From: Zestomonas insulae
Lineage (GTDB): Bacteria > Pseudomonadota > Gammaproteobacteria > Pseudomonadales > Pseudomonadaceae
NCBI RefSeq assembly: GCF_016901015.1
Contig: NZ_JAFEUP010000006.1
Coordinates: forward strand, 1 to 64,000
Length of the DNA: 64,000 nucleotides
Reading direction: 5' to 3'
Shown here: in pieces, positions 11,043-20,920 of the stretch
Numbering within the stretch: the first letter of the stretch is position 1
Layout: each line of letters starts with the position of its first letter
Notes under the pieces: generated by a model
Database searches by the model: none
What the model was told of the DNA's origin: nothing
Seen by the model: only the letters and a program-made list of their open reading frames with translations
Made by a program: the position numbers and the translations under genes

Positions 11043-14000
11043 TTGAAAGACCTACTGAATTTGTTGAAAAACCAGGGTCAAATCGAAGAGTTCGACGCTA
11101 TCCGCATCGGGTTGGCGTCGCCTGAGATGATCCGCTCGTGGTCGTTCGGTGAAGTGAAGAAGCCGGAGACCATCAACTACCGCACCTTCAAGCCGGAGCG
11201 TGATGGCCTGTTCTGCGCCAAGATCTTTGGCCCGGTGAAGGACTACGAGTGCCTGTGCGGCAAGTACAAGCGCCTCAAGCACCGCGGCGTGATCTGCGAG
11301 AAGTGCGGCGTGGAAGTCGCCCTGGCCAAGGTCCGTCGTGAGCGCATGGCGCACATCGAGCTGGCTTCGCCGGTCGCCCACATCTGGTTCCTCAAGTCGC
11401 TGCCGTCGCGTATCGGCCTGCTGCTGGACATGACCCTGCGTGACATCGAACGCGTGCTCTATTTCGAGAGCTACGTGGTGATCGATCCGGGCATGACCAC
11501 CCTGGAAAAAGGTCAGCTGCTCAACGACGAGCAGTACTTCGAAGCCATCGAAGAGTTCGGTGACGATTTCGACGCCCGCATGGGTGCCGAAGCAGTGCGC
11601 GAACTGCTCAACGCCATCGACCTGGACCACGAGATCGGTCGCCTGCGCGAAGAGATTCCGCAGACCAACTCGGAAACCAAGATCAAGAAGCTGTCCAAGC
11701 GCCTGAAGCTGATGGAAGCCTTCAAGGACTCCGGCAACCGTCCGGAGTGGATGGTCCTGACCGTGCTGCCGGTTCTGCCGCCGGACCTGCGTCCGCTGGT
11801 ACCGCTGGACGGCGGTCGTTTCGCGACTTCCGACCTGAACGACCTGTATCGCCGGGTGATCAACCGTAACAACCGTCTGAAGCGCCTGCTCGATCTGGCT
11901 GCGCCGGATATCATCGTGCGCAACGAAAAGCGCATGCTGCAGGAGGCGGTCGACGCCCTGCTCGACAACGGCCGTCGCGGTCGCGCCATCACCGGCTCGA
12001 ACAAGCGTCCGCTGAAGTCGCTGGCCGACATGATCAAAGGTAAGCAAGGTCGCTTCCGTCAGAACCTGCTCGGTAAGCGCGTGGACTACTCCGGTCGTTC
12101 GGTAATTACCGTGGGCCCGACCCTGCGTCTGCACCAGTGCGGTCTGCCGAAGAAGATGGCCCTCGAGCTGTTCAAGCCATTCATTTTCGGCAAGCTGGAA
12201 ATGCGTGGCCTGGCCACCACCATCAAAGCCGCGAAGAAGATGGTCGAGCGCGAGCTGCCGGAAGTGTGGGACGTGCTCGCCGAAGTCATCCGCGAACACC
12301 CCGTGCTGCTCAACCGTGCACCGACTCTGCACCGTCTGGGTATCCAGGCGTTCGAGCCGGTCCTCATCGAAGGTAAGGCGATCCAGCTGCACCCGCTGGT
12401 CTGCGCGGCGTACAACGCCGACTTCGACGGTGACCAGATGGCTGTGCACGTCCCGCTGACCCTCGAGGCTCAGCTGGAGGCGCGCGCGCTGATGATGTCG
12501 ACCAACAACATCCTCTCGCCAGCCAACGGCGAGCCGATCATCGTGCCGTCGCAGGACGTGGTCTTGGGTCTGTACTACATGACCCGCGAAGCGATCAACG
12601 CCAAGGGCGAAGGCCGCGTGTTCGCCGACCTGCAGGAAGTCGACCGGGTATTCCGCGCCGGCGAGGCTTCGCTGCACGCCAAGGTCAAGGTGCGCATCAA
12701 CGAGACCGTCAAGCAGAAGGACGGCAGCATCGTCAAGAACACCCGTATCGTCGACACCACCGTCGGCCGTGCGCTGCTGTTCCAAGTGGTGCCTGCTGGC
12801 CTGCCGTTCGACGTGGTCAACCAGTCGATGAAGAAGAAGGCGATCTCCAAGCTGATCAACCAGTGCTACCGCACGGTCGGCCTGAAAGACACCGTGATCT
12901 TCGCTGACCAGTTGATGTACACCGGCTTCGCCTACTCGACCATTTCCGGTGTGTCGATCGGCGTCAACGACTTCGTCATTCCGGACGAGAAGGCGCGCAT
13001 CATCGACGCCGCCACCGAGGAAGTGAAGGAGATCGAGAGCCAGTACGCCTCCGGCCTGGTGACCCAGGGCGAGAAGTACAACAAGGTGATCGACCTGTGG
13101 TCGAAGGCCAACGACGAAGTGTCCAAGGCGATGATGGCCAACCTCTCGAAGGAGAAGGTCATCGACCGCGAAGGCAAGGAAGTCGACCAGGAGTCCTTCA
13201 ACTCCATGTACATGATGGCTGACTCCGGTGCCCGGGGTTCGGCTGCGCAGATTCGCCAGCTCGCTGGTATGCGGGGCCTGATGGCCAAGCCGGACGGCTC
13301 GATCATCGAGACGCCGATCACCGCGAACTTCCGCGAAGGTCTGTCGGTTCTGCAGTACTTCATTTCCACCCACGGTGCCCGTAAGGGTCTTGCGGATACC
13401 GCGTTGAAAACCGCGAACTCCGGTTACCTGACCCGTCGTCTGGTCGACGTCGCCCAGGACCTGGTGGTGACCGAAGTCGATTGCGGCACCGAACACGGTC
13501 TGCTGATGACGCCGCACATCGAAGGCGGCGACGTCGTCGAGCCGTTGGGCGAGCGCGTCCTCGGTCGCGTGATTGCGCGTGACGTGTTCAAGCCGGGCAC
13601 CGATGAAGTCATCGTGCCGGCCGGTACCCTGGTCGACGAGCAATGGGTCGAGTTCATCGAGCGTGCCAGCATCGACGAAGTGATCGTGCGTTCGCCGATC
13701 AGCTGCGAAACCCGTTACGGCATCTGCGCCAAGTGCTACGGCCGCGATCTGGCTCGCGGGCATCAGGTCAACATCGGCGAGGCGGTCGGCGTTATCGCCG
13801 CGCAGTCGATCGGTGAGCCGGGTACCCAGCTGACCATGCGGACCTTCCACATCGGTGGTGCGGCGAGCCGGACTTCGGCCGCCGACAGCGTCCAGGTGAA
13901 GAACGGCGGCACCGTGCGTCTGCACAACCTGAAGCACGTCGAGCGCCTCGACGGCAACCTGGTGGCGGTCTCCCGCTCCGGCGAGCTGGCGATTGCCGAT

Positions 14001-15236
14001 GACTTCGGTCGCGAGCGCGAGCGTTACAAGCTGCCGTACGGTGCGGTGATTTCGGTCAAGGAAGGTGACAAGGTCGACGCTGGCGCGATCGTCGCCAAGT
14101 GGGATCCGCACACCCACCCGATCGTCACCGAGATGGCCGGTACCGTGACCTTCGTGGGCATGGAAGAGGGCATCACGGTCAAGCGTCAGACCGACGAACT
14201 GACCGGTCTGACCAACATCGAAATCATGGATCCGAAGGATCGTCCGGCGGCCGGCAAGGACATTCGTCCGGCGGTCAAGCTGGTCGATGCCAGCGGCAAG
14301 GAGCTGCTGCTGCCGGGCACCGACGTGCCGGCGCAGTACTTCCTGCCAGCCAACGCCCTGGTCGGCGTGGCTGACGGTGCCCAGGTGGGTGTGGGTGACG
14401 TAATCGCCCGTATCCCGCAGGAAACCTCGAAGACCCGCGACATCACCGGTGGTCTGCCGCGCGTTGCCGACCTGTTCGAAGCGCGTCGTCCGAAAGAGCC
14501 GTCGATCCTGGCGGAAATCAGCGGCACGATCTCCTTCGGCAAGGAAACCAAAGGCAAGCGTCGTCTGGTCATCACCCCGACCGATGGCAGCGATCCGTAC
14601 GAAGAGCTGATTCCGAAGTGGCGTCACCTGAACGTCTTCGAAGGCGAGCAAGTGAACCGCGGTGAAGTCATCTCCGACGGTCCGAGCAACCCGCACGACA
14701 TCCTGCGCCTGCTGGGTGTCAGCGCGCTGGCCAAGTACATCGTCAACGAGATCCAGGACGTGTACCGCCTGCAAGGTGTGAAGATCAACGACAAGCACAT
14801 CGAGACCATCCTGCGGCAGATGCTGCGCAAGGTCGAAGTGGCGGAGTCCGGTGATTCCAGCTTCATCAAGGGCGACCAGGTCGAGCTGACTCAGGTGCTG
14901 GAAGAGAACGAGAAACTCGGTTCGGACGATCGCTTCCCGGCGAAGTACGAGCGCGTGCTGCTCGGTATCACCAAGGCCTCGTTGTCCACCGAGTCGTTCA
15001 TCTCGGCAGCCTCCTTCCAGGAAACCACCCGCGTCCTCACCGAGGCGGCGGTTACCGGCAAGCGCGACTTCCTGCGCGGCCTGAAGGAAAACGTCGTGGT
15101 TGGTCGCTTGATTCCGGCCGGTACCGGTCTGGCCTATCACTCCGAGCGCAAGCGCAAGCGTGATGCAGGCAAGCCGGTTCAGGTCAGCGCCAGCGAGGCG
15201 GAAGCCCAGCTGTCGGAAGCGCTCAACAATCTGTAA
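11043..15236 (+). CDS. rpoC: DNA-directed RNA polymerase subunit beta'
   Basis: Beta' carries the catalytic Mg site. I place the start at TTG 11043, five bases after CAGGAGGAAAGGCC, giving (M)KDLLNLLKNQGQIEEFD and 1397 residues as in other pseudomonads; no ATG fits. The zinc site (CLCGKYK...CEKCGVEV) is near residues 70-88. NADFDGDQM is near residue 460, and a second cysteine cluster (CETRYGICAKCYGRDL) is near residue 890. The trigger-loop region IGEPGTQLTMRTFHIGG follows. It shares the rplJL-rpoBC transcript. Confidence 0.98.
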   Translation: MKDLLNLLKNQGQIEEFDAIRIGLASPEMIRSWSFGEVKKPETINYRTFKPERDGLFCAKIFGPVKDYECLCGKYKRLKHRGVICEKCGVEVALAKVRRERMAHIELASPVAHIWFLKSLPSRIGLLLDMTLRDIERVLYFESYVVIDPGMTTLEKGQLLNDEQYFEAIEEFGDDFDARMGAEAVRELLNAIDLDHEIGRLREEIPQTNSETKIKKLSKRLKLMEAFKDSGNRPEWMVLTVLPVLPPDLRPLVPLDGGRFATSDLNDLYRRVINRNNRLKRLLDLAAPDIIVRNEKRMLQEAVDALLDNGRRGRAITGSNKRPLKSLADMIKGKQGRFRQNLLGKRVDYSGRSVITVGPTLRLHQCGLPKKMALELFKPFIFGKLEMRGLATTIKAAKKMVERELPEVWDVLAEVIREHPVLLNRAPTLHRLGIQAFEPVLIEGKAIQLHPLVCAAYNADFDGDQMAVHVPLTLEAQLEARALMMSTNNILSPANGEPIIVPSQDVVLGLYYMTREAINAKGEGRVFADLQEVDRVFRAGEASLHAKVKVRINETVKQKDGSIVKNTRIVDTTVGRALLFQVVPAGLPFDVVNQSMKKKAISKLINQCYRTVGLKDTVIFADQLMYTGFAYSTISGVSIGVNDFVIPDEKARIIDAATEEVKEIESQYASGLVTQGEKYNKVIDLWSKANDEVSKAMMANLSKEKVIDREGKEVDQESFNSMYMMADSGARGSAAQIRQLAGMRGLMAKPDGSIIETPITANFREGLSVLQYFISTHGARKGLADTALKTANSGYLTRRLVDVAQDLVVTEVDCGTEHGLLMTPHIEGGDVVEPLGERVLGRVIARDVFKPGTDEVIVPAGTLVDEQWVEFIERASIDEVIVRSPISCETRYGICAKCYGRDLARGHQVNIGEAVGVIAAQSIGEPGTQLTMRTFHIGGAASRTSAADSVQVKNGGTVRLHNLKHVERLDGNLVAVSRSGELAIADDFGRERERYKLPYGAVISVKEGDKVDAGAIVAKWDPHTHPIVTEMAGTVTFVGMEEGITVKRQTDELTGLTNIEIMDPKDRPAAGKDIRPAVKLVDASGKELLLPGTDVPAQYFLPANALVGVADGAQVGVGDVIARIPQETSKTRDITGGLPRVADLFEARRPKEPSILAEISGTISFGKETKGKRRLVITPTDGSDPYEELIPKWRHLNVFEGEQVNRGEVISDGPSNPHDILRLLGVSALAKYIVNEIQDVYRLQGVKINDKHIETILRQMLRKVEVAESGDSSFIKGDQVELTQVLEENEKLGSDDRFPAKYERVLLGITKASLSTESFISAASFQETTRVLTEAAVTGKRDFLRGLKENVVVGRLIPAGTGLAYHSERKRKRDAGKPVQVSASEAEAQLSEALNNL

Positions 15237-15276
15237 TTGAGTGTGGCCTCGGAGCCGGTTTGGCTCTGGGGTCGCC

Positions 15277-15305
15277 TTGACGGGGTGCGGGAAGCTCTTT
15301 AGACT
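15277..15305 (+). promoter_or_regulatory. Promoter of the str operon (rpsL-rpsG-fusA-tuf)
   Basis: TTGACG, 17 bases, TAGACT, followed by CATGCACCCC. It lies 40 bases after the rpoC stop codon and 92 bases before rpsL. Confidence 0.72.
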
Positions 15306-15321
15306 CATGCACCCCTAAATT

Positions 15322-15354
15322 TGGCAGGGCGCCTCGCTCTGCCATTTTGCTTTT
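15322..15354 (+). terminator. Terminator or attenuator ahead of rpsL
   Basis: A ten-pair stem (15322-15331 with 15335-15344, one G-U) is followed by TTTTGCTTTTG. Because it lies about ten bases past the start point predicted for the str promoter, it could both end rpoBC transcripts and attenuate the str operon. Confidence 0.68.
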
Positions 15355-15396
15355 GTTGTAGTAAATAGCGTCGAAAGACAACAGTGGAGCTAGTAG

Positions 15397-15768
15397 ATGG
15401 CAACTATCAACCAGCTGGTACGCCAGCCGCGCAAGCGCCTCGTCGAGAAGAGCGACGTGCCTGCGCTGCAGAACTGCCCGCAGCGCCGTGGCGTGTGCAC
15501 TCGCGTGTACACCACCACGCCGAAGAAACCGAACTCCGCACTGCGTAAAGTGTGCCGTGTTCGTTTGACCAACGGCTTTGAAGTCACCTCCTACATCGGT
15601 GGTGAGGGTCACAACCTCCAGGAGCACAGCGTTGTGCTGATCCGTGGCGGTCGTGTCAAAGACTTGCCGGGTGTGCGTTATCACACCGTGCGCGGTTCGC
15701 TGGATACCACCGGCGTCAAAGACCGTAAGCAGGGTCGTTCCAAGTACGGTACCAAGCGTCCGAAGTAA
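15397..15768 (+). CDS. rpsL: 30S ribosomal protein S12
   Basis: S12 sits at the decoding centre and controls accuracy. The 123 residues contain TTPKKPNSALRKVCRVRL, with the streptomycin-related lysine near 43, and GGRVKDLPGVRYH, with the lysine near 88. Both are the streptomycin-sensitive residues. First gene of the str operon, 105 bases upstream of rpsG. Confidence 0.98.
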   Translation: MATINQLVRQPRKRLVEKSDVPALQNCPQRRGVCTRVYTTTPKKPNSALRKVCRVRLTNGFEVTSYIGGEGHNLQEHSVVLIRGGRVKDLPGVRYHTVRGSLDTTGVKDRKQGRSKYGTKRPK

Positions 15769-15873
15769 TTCGGTTCGCCATTTTTCTTTTTGTTGAGTCG
15801 ATAAGAGTAAGGTCGGGCGTAACTTTCTGGTTATGGTCCCGGGCTAACCTGAAGACCGTTTTGAGGGCTTATC

Positions 15874-16344
15874 ATGCCAAGACGTCGTGTAGCAGCTAAG
15901 CGTGAGATTCTGGACGATCCGAAATACGGAAGCCTGATTCTCGCCAAATTCATGAACCACGTGATGGAAAGCGGCAAGAAAGCTGTCGCTGAGCGCATCG
16001 TTTACGGCGCTCTGGACACTGTCAAAGCGCGCAAGAACAGCGATCCCCTGGAGATCTTCGAGAAAGCTCTCGACGCCATCGCTCCGCTGGTCGAAGTGAA
16101 GTCCCGCCGTGTAGGCGGTGCGACTTACCAGGTTCCGGTCGAAGTTCGTCCGTCCCGTCGTAACGCTCTGGCCATGCGCTGGCTGGTGGATTACGCCCGC
16201 AAGCGTGGCGAGAAGTCCATGGCTCTGCGCCTTGCTGGCGAGCTGCTGGATGCTGCAGAAGGCAAAGGTGCTGCAGTTAAGAAGCGTGAAGACGTGCATC
16301 GCATGGCCGAAGCCAACAAAGCGTTCTCGCACTACCGCTTCTAA
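15874..16344 (+). CDS. rpsG: 30S ribosomal protein S7
   Basis: S7 nucleates assembly of the 30S head and touches E-site tRNA. The 156 residues begin PRRRVAAKREI and contain the family signature SGKKAVAERIVYGAL, then GGATYQVPVEVRP. In E. coli S7 represses its own operon. fusA begins 30 bases downstream. Confidence 0.98.
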   Translation: MPRRRVAAKREILDDPKYGSLILAKFMNHVMESGKKAVAERIVYGALDTVKARKNSDPLEIFEKALDAIAPLVEVKSRRVGGATYQVPVEVRPSRRNALAMRWLVDYARKRGEKSMALRLAGELLDAAEGKGAAVKKREDVHRMAEANKAFSHYRF

Positions 16345-16374
16345 TTTTCGCGCTTCTAAATTTGCGAGGGCTTT

Positions 16375-18504
16375 ATGGCTCGTACTACCCCGATTAACCG
16401 CTACCGTAATATTGGTATCTGCGCCCACGTTGACGCGGGCAAGACCACTACTACCGAGCGGATCTTGTTTTACACAGGCCTCAGCCACAAGATGGGTGAA
16501 GTGCACGACGGCGCTGCTACCACCGACTGGATGGTGCAGGAGCAGGAGCGTGGTATCACCATTACCTCCGCTGCCGTTACCACCTTCTGGAAAGGTTCCG
16601 TTGGTCAGTACGACAACTATCGCGTAAACGTCATCGACACCCCCGGCCACGTTGACTTCACCATTGAAGTAGAGCGTTCGCTGCGCGTGCTTGACGGCGC
16701 GGTCGTGGTGTTCTGCGGCACCTCCGGTGTTGAGCCGCAGTCCGAAACCGTATGGCGTCAGGCCAACAAGTACGGCGTTCCACGTGTTGTCTACGTGAAC
16801 AAGATGGACCGTGCTGGTGCCAACTTCCTGCGCGTCGTCGGTCAGATCAAGAGCCGTCTGGGTCATACTCCGGTGCCGATCCAGTTGGCCATTGGTGCAG
16901 AAGAGAACTTCGAAGGTCAGATCGATCTGATCAAGATGAAGGCGATCTACTGGAACGATGACGACAAGGGCACCACCTATCGCGAGGAAGAGATTCCGGC
17001 TGAGCTGCTGGATCTCGCTACCGAGTGGCGCTCGAACATGGTTGAGGCAGCCGCCGAAGCCAACGAAGAGCTGATGAACAAGTACCTCGAAGAGGGCGAG
17101 CTGACCGTCGCCGAGATCAAGGCCGGCCTGCGCGCGCGCACCCTGGCCAGCGAGATCGTTCCGGCCGTCTGCGGTTCTTCGTTCAAGAACAAGGGCGTTC
17201 CCCTGGTTCTCGACGCTGTCATCGACTTCCTGCCTGCTCCGACCGAAATCCCGGCGATCAAGGGTATCCACCCGGACCTCATCGAGAAGCCGAAAGAAGA
17301 GCTCACCGACAGCGACTACGACGAGCGTCATGCTGACGACAGCGAGCCGTTCTCGGCCCTGGCGTTCAAGATTGCCACCGATCCGTTCGTTGGTACTCTG
17401 ACCTTCGTTCGTGTCTATTCGGGCTTCCTCAGCTCTGGCGACTCCGTGATCAACTCGGTCAAGGGTAAGAAAGAGCGCGTTGGTCGTATGGTGCAGATGC
17501 ACGCCAACCAGCGTGACGAGATCAAGGAAGTGCGCGCGGGTGATATCGCCGCGCTGATCGGCATGAAGGACGTCACTACTGGTGACACCCTGTGCAATGC
17601 CGACCAGCCGATCATCCTCGAGCGTATGGACTTCCCGGAGCCGGTAATTTCGGTGGCTGTTGAGCCGAAAACCAAGGCTGACCAGGAGAAGATGGGTATC
17701 GCACTGGGCAAGCTCGCTCAGGAAGACCCGTCGTTCCGCGTCAAGACTGACGAAGAGACCGGCCAGACCATCATCTCCGGTATGGGTGAGCTGCACCTGG
17801 ACATCCTGGTTGACCGTATGCGCCGCGAATTCAACGTCGAGGCCAATATCGGTAAGCCGCAGGTTTCCTACCGCGAGAAGATCACCAAGAACTGCGAGAT
17901 CGAAGGCAAGTTCGTACGCCAGTCCGGTGGTCGTGGCCAGTTCGGTCACTGCTGGATTCGCTTCGCGCCGGCTGACGAAGGTCAGGAAGGTCTGGTGTTC
18001 GTTAACGAAGTTGTCGGTGGTGTGGTTCCGAAGGAATACATCCCGGCGATCCAGAAGGGCATCGAAGAGCAGATGAAGAACGGCGTTGTCGCCGGCTATC
18101 CGCTTATCGGTCTGAAGGCGACCGTGTTCGATGGTTCCTACCACGACGTCGACTCCAACGAGATGGCGTTCAAGGTGGCGGCCTCCATGGCGACCAAGCA
18201 ACTCGCTCAGAAGGGCGGTGGTGTTGTGCTTGAGCCGATCATGAAGGTTGAGGTGGTAACCCCTGAGGACTACATGGGTGACGTGATGGGTGACCTGAAC
18301 CGTCGGCGTGGTCTGATCCAGGGTATGGAAGACTCGGTTTCCGGTAAAGTTATCCGTGCCGAGGTTCCGCTGGGTGAGATGTTCGGTTATGCGACCGACG
18401 TCCGCTCCATGTCCCAGGGTCGCGCAAGCTACTCCATGGAATTCTCCAAGTACTCCGAGGCTCCGTCGAACATCGTCGAAGCACTGGTTAAAAAACAAGG
18501 CTGA
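16375..18504 (+). CDS. fusA: Elongation factor G
   Basis: EF-G drives translocation of tRNA and mRNA and, with RRF, ribosome recycling. The 709 residues have GTPase motifs AHVDAGKT at 17-24, DTPGHVDF near 88 and NKMD near 142, then the domain III-V region (GQFGHCWIRF, GYPLIGLKA, DLNRRRGLIQGM). Thirty bases separate it from tuf, the classic str-operon order. Long open frames on the opposite strand here are shadows. Confidence 0.98.
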   Translation: MARTTPINRYRNIGICAHVDAGKTTTTERILFYTGLSHKMGEVHDGAATTDWMVQEQERGITITSAAVTTFWKGSVGQYDNYRVNVIDTPGHVDFTIEVERSLRVLDGAVVVFCGTSGVEPQSETVWRQANKYGVPRVVYVNKMDRAGANFLRVVGQIKSRLGHTPVPIQLAIGAEENFEGQIDLIKMKAIYWNDDDKGTTYREEEIPAELLDLATEWRSNMVEAAAEANEELMNKYLEEGELTVAEIKAGLRARTLASEIVPAVCGSSFKNKGVPLVLDAVIDFLPAPTEIPAIKGIHPDLIEKPKEELTDSDYDERHADDSEPFSALAFKIATDPFVGTLTFVRVYSGFLSSGDSVINSVKGKKERVGRMVQMHANQRDEIKEVRAGDIAALIGMKDVTTGDTLCNADQPIILERMDFPEPVISVAVEPKTKADQEKMGIALGKLAQEDPSFRVKTDEETGQTIISGMGELHLDILVDRMRREFNVEANIGKPQVSYREKITKNCEIEGKFVRQSGGRGQFGHCWIRFAPADEGQEGLVFVNEVVGGVVPKEYIPAIQKGIEEQMKNGVVAGYPLIGLKATVFDGSYHDVDSNEMAFKVAASMATKQLAQKGGGVVLEPIMKVEVVTPEDYMGDVMGDLNRRRGLIQGMEDSVSGKVIRAEVPLGEMFGYATDVRSMSQGRASYSMEFSKYSEAPSNIVEALVKKQG

Positions 18505-18534
18505 TTCAGCCCTTTAGGCAAGAGGTTCACTGTC

Positions 18535-19728
18535 GTGGCTAAAGAAAAATTCGAACGTAACAAACCGCACGTCAACGTAGGCACCATCGGTCACGTCGAC
18601 CACGGTAAAACTACTCTGACCGCTGCTCTGACCCGCGTCTGCTCCGAAGTTTTCGGTAGCGCCCGTGTCGATTTCGACAAGATCGATAGCGCCCCGGAAG
18701 AAAAGGCTCGTGGTATCACCATCAACACCGCTCACGTTGAGTACGACTCGTCCGTACGTCACTACGCGCACGTTGACTGCCCGGGTCACGCTGACTATGT
18801 GAAGAACATGATCACCGGTGCTGCCCAGATGGACGGCGCGATCCTGGTTTGCTCGGCTGCCGACGGTCCGATGCCGCAGACTCGCGAGCACATCCTGCTG
18901 TCCCGTCAGGTTGGCGTTCCGTACATCGTCGTGTTCCTGAACAAGGCCGACATGGTTGACGACGCTGAGCTGCTCGAGCTGGTTGAGATGGAGGTCCGTG
19001 ACCTGCTGTCCACCTACGACTTCCCGGGCGACGACACTCCGATCATCATCGGCTCCGCGCTGATGGCTCTGAACGGTCAAGACGACAACGAAATGGGCAC
19101 CAGCGCTGTTAAGAAGCTGGTTGAAACTCTGGATAGCTACATTCCGGAGCCGGTTCGTGCCATCGACAAGCCGTTCCTGATGCCGATCGAAGACGTGTTC
19201 TCCATCTCCGGCCGCGGCACCGTGGTTACCGGTCGTGTTGAGCGCGGTATCGTCAAGATCCAGGAAGAAATCGAGATCGTTGGTCTGCGTGACACCACCA
19301 AGACCACCTGCACCGGCGTGGAAATGTTCCGCAAGCTGCTCGACGAAGGTCGTGCTGGCGAGAACTGCGGTATCCTGCTGCGCGGCACCAAGCGTGACGA
19401 CGTGGAGCGTGGTCAGGTTCTGGCCAAGCCAGGCACCATCAAGCCGCATACCAAGTTCGAAGCTGAAGTGTACGTGCTGAGCAAAGAAGAAGGTGGTCGT
19501 CACACCCCGTTCTTCAAAGGCTACCGTCCGCAGTTCTACTTCCGTACCACTGACGTGACCGGTAACTGCGAGCTGCCGGAAGGCGTTGAGATGGTAATGC
19601 CGGGCGACAACATCAAAATGGTTGTCACCCTGATCAAGCCGATTGCCATGGAAGACGGCCTGCGCTTCGCAATTCGCGAAGGCGGCCGTACCGTTGGTGC
19701 CGGCGTGGTTGCCAAAGTCATCGAGTAA
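18535..19728 (+). CDS. tuf: Elongation factor Tu (the only intact copy in the window)
   Basis: EF-Tu delivers aminoacyl-tRNA to the ribosome as a GTP complex. The 397 residues start at a GTG preceded by AAGAGG. The GTPase motifs are GHVDHGKT at 19-26, DCPGHADY near 81 and NKAD near 136. The end [15 protein letters not shown] is intact and serves as reference for the degenerate copy at 3118-3216. A terminator follows at once, separating the str operon from S10. Confidence 0.98.
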
Positions 19729-19741
19729 TCGATGATGCGCA

Positions 19742-19772
19742 GAAAAGGCCCCAATCGGGGCCTTTTCTGTTT
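19742..19772 (+). terminator. Terminator after tuf
   Basis: AAAAGGCCCC and GGGGCCTTTT pair around AATC, followed by CTGTTTG. It ends the str operon 13 bases before the S10 promoter. Confidence 0.9.
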
Positions 19773-19784
19773 GTTGATCATTTA

Positions 19785-19813
19785 TTGACACCCCCAAGAC
19801 GCATCCGTACAAT
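19785..19813 (+). promoter_or_regulatory. S10 operon promoter
   Basis: TTGACA, 17 bases, TACAAT, with a perfect -35 and a near-perfect -10. It starts 13 bases after the tuf terminator. The leader to rpsJ is about 58 bases, too short for a full enterobacterial L4 leader. Confidence 0.85.
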
Positions 19814-19877
19814 TGCGCCTCCTTTTATCGGGCGTATTGCGCCTGGTGGGGATGGCAACTTGGAGTCTGAGGTCAAA

Positions 19878-20189
19878 ATGCAAAACCAACAAATCCGTAT
19901 TCGGTTGAAGGCTTTTGACCATCGCCTGATCGATCAATCCACCCAGGAAATCGTGGAAACCGCGAAACGTACTGGTGCTCAGGTGCGTGGTCCGATTCCT
20001 CTGCCTACTCGCAAGGAGCGTTTCACTGTGTTGGTCTCCCCGCACGTCAACAAAGACGCGCGTGACCAGTACGAGATTCGCACTCATAAGCGTGTGCTGG
20101 ACATCGTTCAGCCGACGGACAAAACCGTCGACGCGCTGATGAAGCTCGACCTTGCTGCAGGCGTGGAAGTGCAGATCAGCCTCGGCTAA
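19878..20189 (+). CDS. rpsJ: 30S ribosomal protein S10 (NusE)
   Basis: S10 is a 30S head protein and, as NusE, a partner of NusB and NusG in antitermination; nusB lies at 51774 and nusG at 3767. The true start is the ATG at 19878 ([15 protein letters not shown]), giving 103 residues; the open frame upstream overlaps the promoter. KTRK-type contacts are represented by RTHKRVLDI. First gene of the S10 operon. Confidence 0.97.
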
Positions 20190-20272
20190 AAACCGTCGGT
20201 TTTTAGTCGTGTAACGCTCTGAAATGGGCGGCCATAGCGGGTGAGAGCCCCGTACACTCATGAGGTTACAAC

Positions 20273-20908
20273 ATGACTATTGGTGTAGTCGGTCGTAAAT
20301 GCGGCATGACCCGCGTTTTCACCGAAGAAGGTGTCTCCATTCCGGTTACAGTCATTGAGATTGAGCCGAATCGAGTGACCCAATTCAAAACTGAAGAAAG
20401 CGATGGCTATCGCGCTGTGCAGGTTACCGTGGGTGAGCGTCGTGCTTCTCGCGTGACCAAGGCCCAGGCAGGTCACTTCGCCAAGGCGAGCGTTGCTGCT
20501 GGTCGCGGTGTTTGGGAATTCCGTCTCGAAGACGGTGAGTACCAAGCTGGTGATCTGATCAGCGCCGAGACCTTCCAAGCGGGTCAACTGGTCGACGTGA
20601 CCGGTCAATCCAAAGGTAAGGGCTACGCCGGTACCATCAAGCGCTGGAATTTCCGTGGTCAAGACAACACCCACGGTAACTCCGTTTCCCACCGCGCTCC
20701 CGGTTCCATCGGCCAGTGCCAGACTCCTGGTCGAGTATTCAAGGGCAAAAAAATGTCCGGTCATATGGGCGCTGAGCGCGTGACCGTGCAGTCCCTGGAA
20801 GTGGTTCGCGTGGATGCTGAACGTAATCTGTTGCTGGTCAAGGGTGCCATTCCGGGCGCTCCGGGCGGCGACGTGATTGTGCGTCCGGCAGCCAAGGCTC
20901 GCGGTTAA
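20273..20908 (+). CDS. rplC: 50S ribosomal protein L3
   Basis: L3 is an early assembly protein near the peptidyl-transferase centre. The 211 residues contain the long loop WNFRGQDNTHGNSVSHRAPGS-type motif around residues 125-145, with the glutamine that is methylated in E. coli, and the end GGDVIVRPAAKARG. The rplC-rplD gap is 12 bases. Confidence 0.97.
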   Translation: MTIGVVGRKCGMTRVFTEEGVSIPVTVIEIEPNRVTQFKTEESDGYRAVQVTVGERRASRVTKAQAGHFAKASVAAGRGVWEFRLEDGEYQAGDLISAETFQAGQLVDVTGQSKGKGYAGTIKRWNFRGQDNTHGNSVSHRAPGSIGQCQTPGRVFKGKKMSGHMGAERVTVQSLEVVRVDAERNLLLVKGAIPGAPGGDVIVRPAAKARG

Positions 20909-20920
20909 GGGGAAGCTGAC

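Noticed and set aside
11052..15308. A 1418-codon open frame antisense to rpoC
   Set aside because: Same cause as above; rpoC is clearly the gene.
15844..18498. An 884-codon open frame antisense to rpsG and fusA
   Set aside because: Crosses two conserved genes with no homology or ribosome-binding site of its own.
20190..20272. An enterobacterial-style L4 leader in the S10 operon
   Set aside because: The region between promoter and rpsJ is only about 58 bases, and the rpsJ-rplC gap shows only a short hairpin.
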